Shown here: positions 56,481-64,000 of the stretch, piece by piece
How positions within the stretch are numbered: the stretch's first letter is position 1
Layout: each line of letters starts with the position of its first letter
NCBI RefSeq assembly: GCF_001578185.1
Contig: NZ_CP011008.1
Coordinates: 3,934,001 to 3,998,000 of the forward strand
Source of the DNA: Peribacillus simplex
GTDB lineage: Bacteria > Bacillota > Bacilli > Bacillales > DSM-1321
Length of the DNA stretch: 64,000 nucleotides
Direction of reading: 5' to 3'
Position numbers and translations under genes: made by a program
The notes under the pieces: generated by a model
Told to the model about the DNA's origin: nothing
Databases searched by the model: none
Seen by the model: only the letters and a program-made list of their open reading frames with translations

Positions 56481-56655
56481 ACCTGATCCATCAAGTTTAC
56501 ATGCCCATAAACAATCTCCCTTCAGATCGATTATAATTACATCTATTTACAATTATAGCATTTTCATCAATATCCACTCCGTTCTGGAAGATCAAATCAC
56601 TGAAACACCTTCTCCTATTATTTATACCAGCTTTCAGCCAAAACCATTCCACTCA

Positions 56656-56695
56656 TCAAAAAAAGGATTCCACTATTACCGGAATCCTTTTTTTC
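56656..56695 (-). terminator. Terminator of the SLT-SH3-Ig gene
   Basis: Stem AAAAAGGATTCC / GGAATCCTTTTT with T runs at both ends, four bases after the stop. Confidence 0.85.
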
Positions 56696-56698
56696 CAT

Positions 56699-58357
56699 CT
56701 ATTTAACTGTAATTTTCCTTTTTACCTCTGCCTTGTTCTTCGATTTATCCGTAACTGTGTAAGTCAATGTATAGGAACCCTTTCTCTTCGTATTCACTGT
56801 ACCCGTCACTTTGATTTTACTTGTCAAGTTGCCATCCAGGTTATCTTTCGCAGATACACCTGATTTAGGATTGAATGTCGAGTTGTAGGAAATGGTTTTA
56901 CTCTTGGCACCGGAAATGACCGGCTTGGTGCCATCTATCGTGACCTTTCTGGTGACTGTCACTGCATTTCCCGATTGATCGGTGACTGTATACTTCAATG
57001 TATAGGTCCCCTTTTTCTTCGTATTCACTGTACCCGTCACTTTGATTTTACTTGTCAGGTTGCCATCGGCATTGTCCTTGGCACTCACGTTTGTTTTTGG
57101 GTTAAATGAAGAATTAAGTTTGATGGTTTTATTCCCAGCACCAAAAATCACAGGCTTGACTTGATCATAAACGGTTATTTTCCTTGTGGCCTTTGCAACA
57201 TTCCCAGCCTTGTCAGCTACCGTATAAGTCAAATTATTGGTGCCCACTTTCTTGGTATCCACCTTACCGTCCACACGGATGGCACTCGTTAAGTCACCAT
57301 CTTTATCATCCTTTGCCTTTACGTCGGTTTTAGGATTAAAAGTTGAGTTGAAAGGAATGGATTTACTAGCAGCCCCTGATATCACAGGTTTATTCGTATC
57401 CTTGATAGGGACGACAATCGATAGCCTATTGGAGATGTAAGCTGATGAAACATACCCCTTAATCTTTTTGTCCTCCGTTTGTACAGGATACCAGACAAAT
57501 TTATTTCCCTTAGATTCGTGATAGTCAAATTTCCCTGTGATGATTAAGCTTGTATTGAGCGGCACAGAAACTGCACCTGCCGTAGTGCTTATTTCTTTCC
57601 TGATATTCGCGCTGGATGTCGTCACCACTTTGTCTCCTGCCTTGAACCAATAAACAGAGTCATGCGTTTGATCTGTCAGTGTGTATTCCAGCTTTTTAAA
57701 GGTGATATTTTCAGTGCTCTCCCGGTCATATTGAAAGTCCGATGTTTTAAATGGATAGATTGCCAGTTTAGTGCCATTCAAAAAACTTTGGTTTTCCAAT
57801 TCGGAAAATACTTCCTCTTGGTAGGCATTCGCATTTCTTTTCCCGTTTTCCTGGTAAAGAGGACTGTTCACCGGTTTTGTCCCATTGTAAGCCATTACTG
57901 GGAAATACCAATTTTCAATGACCTTGCGTCCTGCACCCTTGATCTTGGGCAAATCCCTTCTAGAATACATGCCACTCAGTACCTCGACGCCTGCCTCGAT
58001 ATTATAGACTATATCACTTTCCAACTTTTTCTGGTCATACCCACTTTTATTGGTAAGCTGCATTAGGCCGATACCGCCATCGCCGGACTTTATGGGTTGG
58101 CCCGCATCATTAAATTGCCTCCAATCCCCGTTTTCCTGCGTAGCCACCGCTTTTACTACTTCAGGGGGGATTTCAGCCACCATTGCCGCATTCGTCAGTA
58201 AACAATTAATCTGCTTATGGGAAGGATTTTTCTCCGGTTGGATTTCACCAAAAGCTGAACAGACTTTGGTTACTCCAGACTCCGCAAGAGCCTGTCCATT
58301 GAACAAACCGAATGTTAAACAGGTCATTATTCCAACTTTCATTAAAGGTATCTTCAT
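56699..58357 (-). CDS. Secreted lytic-transglycosylase-like protein with SH3 and three Ig-like repeats
   Basis: A 552-residue exported protein. Residues 1-25 are a signal peptide (cleavage after GQALA). Residues ~50-190 resemble a lysozyme/SLT domain: ATQENGDW contains a candidate catalytic Glu75, and GGIGLMQLTN (95-104) is the SLT hallmark. Residues ~240-315 look like a bacterial SH3 domain. Three ~75-residue Ig-like domains (DUF5011-type; 323-397, 401-474, 478-552) follow, each starting KPVISGA or KPVIFGA and ending in a TYTVTD strand. No LPXTG or anchor. Probably cleaves or binds peptidoglycan. The DNA of the last two repeats is nearly identical over part of its length. Confidence 0.85.
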   Translation of the reverse strand: MKIPLMKVGIMTCLTFGLFNGQALAESGVTKVCSAFGEIQPEKNPSHKQINCLLTNAAMVAEIPPEVVKAVATQENGDWRQFNDAGQPIKSGDGGIGLMQLTNKSGYDQKKLESDIVYNIEAGVEVLSGMYSRRDLPKIKGAGRKVIENWYFPVMAYNGTKPVNSPLYQENGKRNANAYQEEVFSELENQSFLNGTKLAIYPFKTSDFQYDRESTENITFKKLEYTLTDQTHDSVYWFKAGDKVVTTSSANIRKEISTTAGAVSVPLNTSLIITGKFDYHESKGNKFVWYPVQTEDKKIKGYVSSAYISNRLSIVVPIKDTNKPVISGAASKSIPFNSTFNPKTDVKAKDDKDGDLTSAIRVDGKVDTKKVGTNNLTYTVADKAGNVAKATRKITVYDQVKPVIFGAGNKTIKLNSSFNPKTNVSAKDNADGNLTSKIKVTGTVNTKKKGTYTLKYTVTDQSGNAVTVTRKVTIDGTKPVISGAKSKTISYNSTFNPKSGVSAKDNLDGNLTSKIKVTGTVNTKRKGSYTLTYTVTDKSKNKAEVKRKITVK

Positions 58358-58473
58358 TGATCGAACTCCAGTCTATTAATATTTAACTTTATAATAATAG
58401 TAACATGATAGACTGGTGATTGCAGGTACAAAAAGGTATATTCCCCTAAAATATCCACTATTTTTCCAGTTCA

Positions 58474-60361
58474 ATCGAGTAGGAGGAGGCGCCTAGCCTC
58501 CGACCTCTCACACCACCGTACGTACCGTTCGGTATACGGCGGTTCAGTTTAAGTCTGACGTAGTTTTGTATATCGTTCATATAGATTTACTAACCCATGA
58601 TGGAGCCAATAAACATTATTAAGGGTTTTGTCTAGAATAGGACTATGCGCTATGCGCCAATAACCCTTTCTGCTATTTCCCCATTCATATGCTTTTCCAA
58701 ATGGGACGCCTAATCCTTTGAGTTTCCTCACCCTCGTTCTTGGTAATTTCCATTGCTTCCATAGGCACATTCTGAGTCTTCTTCGAATCCATGAATCTAA
58801 ATTCTTCAATACGTTCGGAGTATCAATGAGGGCGAAATACCCCATCCAACCTCTAAGGTATTGCTTTAACTTATTTATTCGGAGTTCCATGGGTATCGGT
58901 AATTTTCTCGAGGTCATTTCCCTGATTCGTTTCTTTACCCTCTTCACCGTTTGTTTAGCCAGTAGAACCTTCGGGTTCTTCTTTGACTTCGTGAAACTAA
59001 AACCGAGAAACGTTCTGTTCCAAGGGCGATCATACTTCGACTTCTCGTAGTTGACCTTTAGCTTCAGTTTATTTTCAATGAAGCTTGAGATATTTCCCAT
59101 TGCACGTTTGGCGGCTTTTCGTGTCTTCACAAAGATAGTACTGTCATCCGCATACCTTACGAATCGAAGATTGCGTTTCTCTAGTTCTTTATCTAAATCG
59201 TCTAACATGATATTAGATAATAAAGGACTTAACGGACCTCCTTGCGGAGTTCCCTCCTCACTTTTATGAAAAAGTCCGCCTATCATAATGCCTGCTTGAA
59301 GGAATTTACGAATCAGTTTAAGAACTCGTTTATCTTCAATTTTCCGCTCTAACATTCCCATGAGCTTGTCATGATTCACTTTATCGAAGAACTTCTCCAA
59401 ATCCATATCCACTACCCATGTATAACCTTCGGTTATATAGGACTTTGCCTTTCGAACCGCCTGGTGCCCTTGTTTGTTAGGGCGAAATCCATAGCTATTC
59501 TCCGAAAAGGTTGAGTCATATATCTTGGTCAATATTTGGGCAATGGCTTGTTGAATGAAACGGTCTAGAACGGTTGGAATACCCAAAAGCCGAACTCCGC
59601 CGTTTGGTTTCGGGATTTCGATACGACGGACGGGCTTCGGTTGATAGGTACCCTGTAAAAGGGCAGTTTTCATGTTGTACCATTCGGTTACGAGGTGCGG
59701 TCTCAGGTTTTGGACCCGCATTCCATCTACACCATGGCTTCCCTTATTTCTTTCTACACGCTTCAATGCCTGTATTAAGTTTTCCCTCTCTAGTATCTGT
59801 TCCATTAACATCGTTGATATCCTTTCTACGTGGATAAATGGTCTATTTGTGCCTTTATCTGCTCCACCCTTTTGAAGTTCCCCGTGTATTCACCACTTCT
59901 TCCTTCAAATAAGTTCCGTTAGGAATTGTTTGCTTCTTCACAGATAACGAACGCCTAGTATTCATCCTTCTTAATCTGTTCGGTCCTTCCTTGTCTTCTC
60001 GAGTAGACAAGTACTATGACCTCTGCTGACTTCTGATGATTCAGCTGTCCATCACTGGAAAGGTTACCAAGTGTACTTGGCTGTCATCAGACCTCCCCGG
60101 GTAAGAGTGCAATCTTTCCCTCCATCTATCTGCTTCATTTACTCTGTACCACCTTCGGCAGTAAGGACTTTGTTTTGTTTCGCAAACTCATCCAATGATA
60201 CCTAGCCTTATATGAAGTTCGTGTTCCTCAGACCGGAGGTTTGCCGCTTGCTTCCTTCAGATTCCACGTCACCGTGGACACCCTTGCATTAAGCTAACCA
60301 CTACTACTGCCTTCATGATTCGGGACTTCCACCCTATAGATTGCACCCATGCCGGGCGCAC
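58474..60361 (-). mobile_element. Group IIC intron 1 (complete, ~1.9 kb)
   Basis: On the minus strand the element begins GTGCGCCCGGCATGG (first base 60361), the classic 5' end of bacterial group IIC introns. Domains I-III fill 59812-60361, the maturase ORF lies in domain IV, domain V is at about 58508-58546 (ACCGCCGT / ACGGTGGT stem, CGTACG), and the 3' end is CTACTCGAT (58474; one base uncertainty). It lies directly after the terminator hairpin of the DUF4064 gene, the usual IIC target. Ribozyme parts look intact by eye. Confidence 0.88.
58549..59811 (-). CDS. ltrA: Group II intron reverse transcriptase/maturase (intron 1)
   Basis: A 420-residue intron-encoded protein with the RT palm and fingers (YGFRPNKQGHQAV, TPQGGPLSPLLSNIML, YADD at 220-223) and a maturase X/thumb domain (KLKQYLRGWMGYFAL). 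There is no HNH endonuclease domain, as in class C introns, so it relies on nicked or single-stranded targets. It starts at ATG 59811 with AAGGA eight bases upstream, and its stop sits a few bases before domain V. Nothing is broken, so it is probably functional. Confidence 0.93.
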   Translation of the reverse strand: MLMEQILERENLIQALKRVERNKGSHGVDGMRVQNLRPHLVTEWYNMKTALLQGTYQPKPVRRIEIPKPNGGVRLLGIPTVLDRFIQQAIAQILTKIYDSTFSENSYGFRPNKQGHQAVRKAKSYITEGYTWVVDMDLEKFFDKVNHDKLMGMLERKIEDKRVLKLIRKFLQAGIMIGGLFHKSEEGTPQGGPLSPLLSNIMLDDLDKELEKRNLRFVRYADDSTIFVKTRKAAKRAMGNISSFIENKLKLKVNYEKSKYDRPWNRTFLGFSFTKSKKNPKVLLAKQTVKRVKKRIREMTSRKLPIPMELRINKLKQYLRGWMGYFALIDTPNVLKNLDSWIRRRLRMCLWKQWKLPRTRVRKLKGLGVPFGKAYEWGNSRKGYWRIAHSPILDKTLNNVYWLHHGLVNLYERYTKLRQT

Positions 60362-60364
60362 GAA

Positions 60365-60410
60365 TAAAAGGAGCTGACCCGCATCTTCGGGTCCAGCTCC
60401 TTTGTTTCAA
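60365..60410 (-). terminator. Terminator of the DUF4064 gene, insertion site of intron 1
   Basis: Minus-strand stem AAAGGAGCTG / CAGCTCCTTT over GACCCGAAGATGCGGGTC, followed by TTATTC and then the first base of intron 1 at 60361. Confidence 0.87.
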
Positions 60411-60436
60411 ATTACAAAACTATGTATAGTGTTGGA

Positions 60437-60847
60437 TCATCCGATCACTTCCACCGTTTCCCTTGGTTTCCTTACAAGGCACATGATTCCCGGCACGATG
60501 AAGAAGATAAGCGGCCATACATGAAAGACTGTCAGAATACCCGTAATGACCATTAGGATTCCGGCTCCCTTCGCTTTGCCCCCTTTTAATAGAAAGATAG
60601 CGATCAAGCCGCCTGCCAATGCAATAAACAGCGATATGACCCCCGCCCATAATAAGCCCATGAACAACTTGATTGACATATCCACCTCAGATGTAGAAAA
60701 CTCGGAATCTGTCATTAATGAGTAGTCCATCATTTCCGTCAAATCGATACTGTTGAGATAAACTGCCGCTATAATCGTCACGATTAAAGAAATCGCAGCG
60801 ATACTCACACCTATGATACTTAATACGAATTCCCATGTGCGTTTCAT
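60437..60847 (-). CDS. DUF4064-type small membrane protein
   Basis: A 136-residue protein with four predicted membrane helices (residues ~6-28, ~58-84, ~92-110, ~112-128), matching the DUF4064 pattern (MKRTWEFVLSIIGV at the start; ILMVITGILTVFH; FIVPGIMCLVRK at the end). Function is unknown. The ATG at 60847 has GGGAGG upstream; the frame is open 37 further codons without a site. It lies alone between the two introns and ends at the terminator carrying intron 1. Confidence 0.82.
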   Translation of the reverse strand: MKRTWEFVLSIIGVSIAAISLIVTIIAAVYLNSIDLTEMMDYSLMTDSEFSTSEVDMSIKLFMGLLWAGVISLFIALAGGLIAIFLLKGGKAKGAGILMVITGILTVFHVWPLIFFIVPGIMCLVRKPRETVEVIG

Positions 60848-61127
60848 TTGCTTCGCCTCCCTAGAAAAGTCACTTATATATGATACCCAATTTGGGAAGA
60901 AATAAAAGACTTTTATTCCTTCCTCCACGAAATCTCGTGAGCGTCCATTGGGTATCATCCTTTTCCTGATGCATAGTAAAAGTGCCAGTGCTTAGCTCTT
61001 TTGAAAAAAGAACAGGCAGTATGGCAAAATTAAAAATTAATATGATGATTGCAGCTAACCAACGCCCTATTTACGAAAAATACCCAAAAGAAAAGCATAT
61101 CATTAACACCAATTTTTTGGGTAAAAA

Positions 61128-62980
61128 ATCGAGTAGGGGGAAAATATGTTTATTTTCGCCCCTCTCACAACACCGTACGTACGGTTCGCGTATACGGCGT
61201 TTCAATTTATATCACAGTGTGTACTTTTAGATAATGTTCTAAAGCAGAGGGGACTCCCCTCTGCTTTAGACATTTGTTTGAGATTGCTCTTTGGACGACT
61301 TTGGATAATCCTATGAATCGGTAACCTTTTCGACAGTAGGTTAATCCTTTCGCTTCTTCCTCCGGAATTCCTAGTTGAATAAGCGATTTAATTTGTTTCT
61401 TTGCTACTTTCCATTGTTTCCATATGATGACCCTAATTCTAGAGCGAAGCTTTGTGTCTATTCGTTCCGTCATTTTTTTCATGTTTGCCACTCTGAAGTA
61501 GTTTACCCATCCAACTATTACTTGGTTCAATTTCAATATTCGGTAGTCTAGTGGAACATTCCAATTTCGCTTTGTCAGTTGTCGAAGTTTCCTTTGAAAC
61601 TTCTGTACAGAACTTGGATGAGGTTTCACTTTGTAGTTGTTGTTATTAGTGCCATAATAATACCCAAATCCTAAGAATTTCAACTCTTTTGGACGTGAGA
61701 TTCTACTCTTCTCTACGTTGACTATCAGGCCTAATTCCTCTTCTATAAATCTCACGATTGTGCTCATTACTCGGTTCGCTGCCTTTTCACTTTTCACAAA
61801 GATAAGGGCATCATCAGCGTACCTCACGAACCTTAGTCCTCTTTTCTCCAGTTCCTTATCAAGTTCGTTTAACATTATATTACTTAATAGTGGACTGAGG
61901 TTGCCTCCTTGCGGAGTACCGACAGGTGTGTCTTCATATTTTCCATTCACCATGACTCCACTGACTAAGTATTTTCTGATTAACGAGATGACATTTCCGT
62001 CTTTTATTGTGTTGGATATGATTCTCATGAGTTTATCGTGATGGACGGTATCGAAGAATCTTTCAAGATCAATGTCGACTACCCAATCATGTTCATCATT
62101 CAGAAACTCCAGGCTTTTAATTATCGCCATTTCACAACTTCTTTTTGGTCTGAAACCGTAACTGAATTCACTGAATTGCTTTTCAAATAGTGGACTGAGA
62201 ACTTGATGAATGGCTTGTTGAACGACTCTATCCACTACTGTTGGTATTCCCAATTTGCGCATCTTTCCATTTTCTTTTGGGATCTCCACTCTTAAGGCAG
62301 CTTGTGGTTGGTATCTTCTTGTTCTGATGCGCTGACGCAGTTCATCTTTGTTCTCTTTCAGGTATTGCTTTAGTTCGTCGATTGTTACTCCGTCGACCCC
62401 ACTTGCACCTTTATTTTTATAGACACGTATGTAGGCTTCGTTCATATTTTTATTACTTAGGATTTGTTCTAAAAGTTCCACACTCGTTTCTCCTTTCCTC
62501 TCACGTAGTAAGTGATATCTCCATTTTGGTTATTCTTTGAGGTACGCTCATACTTTTACCATTAACACATTCGGAGTTCGTCACTTACGCATTCGTGGCG
62601 TTGAAACACTATAAATTGTTCAGCCCTTCATGAAATTATTTCATTACTATGGCTTCTGCTGACTTCTTGCGACTAACCTTTTTCGACTGTACTTCTGTAC
62701 ATCCGCAAGACCTCCCAGGGTAAGACACCTATCTTTCCTCTTTTACTCGCCTGATTTACTCTATAAAGTTACGCACATCTTTTGGACTTTAACTTGTCTT
62801 GGAGTTTAATCCCTTTATAGAGCCTTAGTATCAGATTCCTGTTCGTCGAGCCAAGATTTTATTCCACGCTTCCTCCAGCCCTTACCTCACGATAAGTACC
62901 TTGCGCTTCCTTAGTGGTTGGTCGATGTGTACCCCCACAGTGGACTTTCACCACCTAGATAGTTGCCATACCTGGCACAC
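61128..62980 (-). mobile_element. Group IIC intron 2 (complete, ~1.85 kb)
   Basis: On the minus strand it starts GTGTGCCAGGTATGGC (first base 62980), followed by domains I-III, the maturase ORF, domain V (~61155-61205, ACGCCGTA.../ACGGTGTTGT with CGTACG) and the same 3' end CCTACTCGAT as intron 1 (61128, one base uncertainty). It lies directly after the terminator of the SUMT-HemD gene. Same orientation as intron 1 but clearly a different sequence. Confidence 0.88.
61207..62481 (-). CDS. ltrA: Group II intron reverse transcriptase/maturase (intron 2)
   Basis: A 424-residue intron-encoded protein with YGFRPKRSCEMAI, TPQGGNLSPLLSNIML and YADD (221-224), then a maturase domain (LNQVIVGWVNYFRVANM). 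No HNH domain. GTG 62481 follows AAAGGAGAAACGAGT. It is related to, but substantially different from, the intron 1 protein (many differences even in the palm), so the two did not arise by recent duplication here. Its stop is directly before domain V. Confidence 0.93.
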   Translation of the reverse strand: MELLEQILSNKNMNEAYIRVYKNKGASGVDGVTIDELKQYLKENKDELRQRIRTRRYQPQAALRVEIPKENGKMRKLGIPTVVDRVVQQAIHQVLSPLFEKQFSEFSYGFRPKRSCEMAIIKSLEFLNDEHDWVVDIDLERFFDTVHHDKLMRIISNTIKDGNVISLIRKYLVSGVMVNGKYEDTPVGTPQGGNLSPLLSNIMLNELDKELEKRGLRFVRYADDALIFVKSEKAANRVMSTIVRFIEEELGLIVNVEKSRISRPKELKFLGFGYYYGTNNNNYKVKPHPSSVQKFQRKLRQLTKRNWNVPLDYRILKLNQVIVGWVNYFRVANMKKMTERIDTKLRSRIRVIIWKQWKVAKKQIKSLIQLGIPEEEAKGLTYCRKGYRFIGLSKVVQRAISNKCLKQRGVPSALEHYLKVHTVI

Positions 62981-62982
62981 AA

Positions 62983-63010
62983 GGAAAAAGACTCTTTTTT
63001 TTCAGAGTCT
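62983..63010 (-). terminator. Terminator of the SUMT-HemD gene, insertion site of intron 2
   Basis: Minus-strand stem AGACTCT / AGAGTCT with an A-rich loop, followed by TTTTCCTT and then the first base of intron 2. Confidence 0.8.
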
Positions 63011-64000
63011 AATAAACATTCCTATTCACGATCAACGCCACCAATTCTTCGACAGACGGCTCTTTGGGCATCATATCTTGTGCAAATCCATAGTCTTCAA
63101 GTCTTTTGCCGGTGCTTTTCCCGATTACCCCGATGGAGGCTTGATTTAGCAGCGCTTCAATATCCACGTCTGCCTTGTTCCCGTATTCCATCAGCATATC
63201 CACTGAATGCTGATTCGAAAAAAGTACCGTATCGACTTCTTTTCCGTCCAGCATTCCCGGAAGGATTTCAAGGAATCTTTCATCAACAAATTTATCGATG
63301 GATTGAAAATAAGCTTCTGCCCCATATTCCGAATTTTGTTCCTGTTCCCTATCTCCAATTACCAACAGTGTTCCAGTTTCCTCCATCTCGGATTTGAGCT
63401 TGGCCATCAGTCCGCGTTGTTGTAAAACTTTCTTCGATTTCCTCGATAATACATAAAGTTCCGAAGAAATCCGGCGGTAATCAATGGCATATTCAGCTAG
63501 TAAATCTAAGAACCCATGGACACTTTCGGGTGAAGTGAAGAGAATTCGATCATACAAAAGAAACGAGAGCAGCTGACTTTCTTCAATTTTCACTTTTGTC
63601 GCATTCCATTTAGGAAACTCAATGATATCACCGCCAAGTTCATGCAGGGCTTCTGCCAATGAACTCTTTGCCGTCCCGGTCCGGGCCACTAAAAATCGTT
63701 GTCCATAAAGAGGCTTGTTTTCGAACCATTGCAGTTTGCCCCTTAGTGAAATGATATCTCCTATCAAGGTGACCGCCGGATTGCCAAGCGACCTTTCACA
63801 TACCCTTTCGACGATATCGTCCAAGGTCCCCTCGACCGTTTCCTGTCTTCCATATGTGCCCCATTGAATGACGAGTGCCGGCGTATTCCCTGGCTTTCCA
63901 TGATTGATCAAATTTTCGCGGATATAAGGAAGGTTGGCCACACCCATATAAAAGGCAACCGTATCCATACTATTCACAAGCCCATTCCAATCTATATCCT
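63009..64000 (-). CDS. Fused uroporphyrinogen-III methyltransferase / uroporphyrinogen-III synthase (3' part)
   Basis: The frame is open through the window end, so the N-terminal part lies beyond 64000. The first ~100 residues seen are the C-terminus of a SUMT/CobA domain (DTVAFYMGVANLPYI, VIQWGTYGRQETVEGTLDDI, NPAVTLIGDIISLRGKLQWFENKPL). A HemD-type domain follows (~100-325; FLVARTGTAKSSLAEALHELGG, LFTSPESVHGFLD, IGVIGKSTGKRLEDYGF). The fusion makes uroporphyrinogen III and methylates it to precorrin-2, feeding siroheme or B12. The apparent GTG start at 63977 is an internal codon. Confidence 0.9.
   Translation of the reverse strand, partial: DIDWNGLVNSMDTVAFYMGVANLPYIRENLINHGKPGNTPALVIQWGTYGRQETVEGTLDDIVERVCERSLGNPAVTLIGDIISLRGKLQWFENKPLYGQRFLVARTGTAKSSLAEALHELGGDIIEFPKWNATKVKIEESQLLSFLLYDRILFTSPESVHGFLDLLAEYAIDYRRISSELYVLSRKSKKVLQQRGLMAKLKSEMEETGTLLVIGDREQEQNSEYGAEAYFQSIDKFVDERFLEILPGMLDGKEVDTVLFSNQHSVDMLMEYGNKADVDIEALLNQASIGVIGKSTGKRLEDYGFAQDMMPKEPSVEELVALIVNRNVY

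Noticed and set aside
58500..58550. Inverted repeat that could be read as an IS terminal repeat
   Set aside because: It is domain V of a group II intron, with the matching maturase gene and 5' consensus; no transposase is present.
63009..63977. Treating the GTG at 63977 as the start of a complete gene
   Set aside because: The frame stays open to the window end with SUMT-like residues (DIDWNGLVNSMDTVAF), so the gene is partial.

Overview
The window looks like a chromosomal segment of an endospore-forming Bacillaceae bacterium (Bacillus/Peribacillus type). The evidence is an alpha/beta-type small acid-soluble spore protein, a spore-coat transglutaminase, RefZ, EzrA, a T-box ahead of tyrS, a TPP riboswitch, strong GGAGG ribosome binding sites, and a gene order that largely follows the B. 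subtilis ytc-ytl region (sspA-thiI-nifZ-ezrA-hisJ-refZ-ytsP-rpsD-tyrS-acsA/acuABC-ccpA-aroA-ytxJHG-murC-sftA-ytpQP-ytoQ-ytoP-ytzB-ytnP-trmB-ytzH-ytmP-ytlR-ytlQ-ytlP). The species is an inference.

Layout. 1-2.45 kb: a TPP-riboswitch-controlled thiamine-precursor ABC transporter operon on the minus strand (thiY, an MTH1187-type thiamine-binding protein, thiX, start of thiZ). 2.7-8.3 kb: transglutaminase tgl, a RarD-type permease, a YtcJ-type amidohydrolase, an acyl-CoA ligase (YtcI) and a SASP. 8.4-17.7 kb: sulfur transfer to tRNA (nifZ-thiI), the cell-division regulator ezrA, hisJ, refZ, a free-methionine sulfoxide reductase, rpsD with a long leader, and tyrS with a T-box. 17.9-28.1 kb: a large class A PBP with a charged repeat tail, the divergent acsA/acuABC acetate module, ccpA and the chorismate mutase-DAHP synthase fusion. 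28.6-36.0 kb: ytxJ/ytxH/ytxG, an M29 aminopeptidase, murC and the DNA translocase sftA. 36-48.5 kb: mostly conserved ytp/yto/ytn/ytm/ytl genes, interrupted by decay. 48.7-58.4 kb: more variable content (mntH, D-amino-acid aminotransferase, pepV, a MATE transporter, DedA, signal peptidase I, and a secreted lytic-transglycosylase-like protein with SH3 and three Ig-like repeats). 58.4-64 kb: two separate group IIC introns, each with a full-length reverse transcriptase/maturase, flanking a small membrane protein and lying next to a fused SUMT/uroporphyrinogen-III synthase gene that runs off the window.

The clearest functional circuit is acetate use: AcsA keeps the acetylatable lysine at position 549, and its acetylase AcuA and deacetylase AcuC are transcribed divergently beside it, with CcpA next door. 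A second theme is thiamine and sulfur metabolism (thi operon; nifZ-thiI).

No wholly new defence or biosynthetic system was found. The most informative non-routine observations are the two terminator-associated group IIC introns, four decayed genes that are not obvious as open frames (ytlR, an M20 amidohydrolase, an SDR, and a possible DUF1992/DnaJ-like gene), the modular secreted SLT-SH3-Ig protein, and the MTH1187-family gene inside the riboswitch operon. All functional calls come from reading the sequence and from family knowledge; no database search was run.
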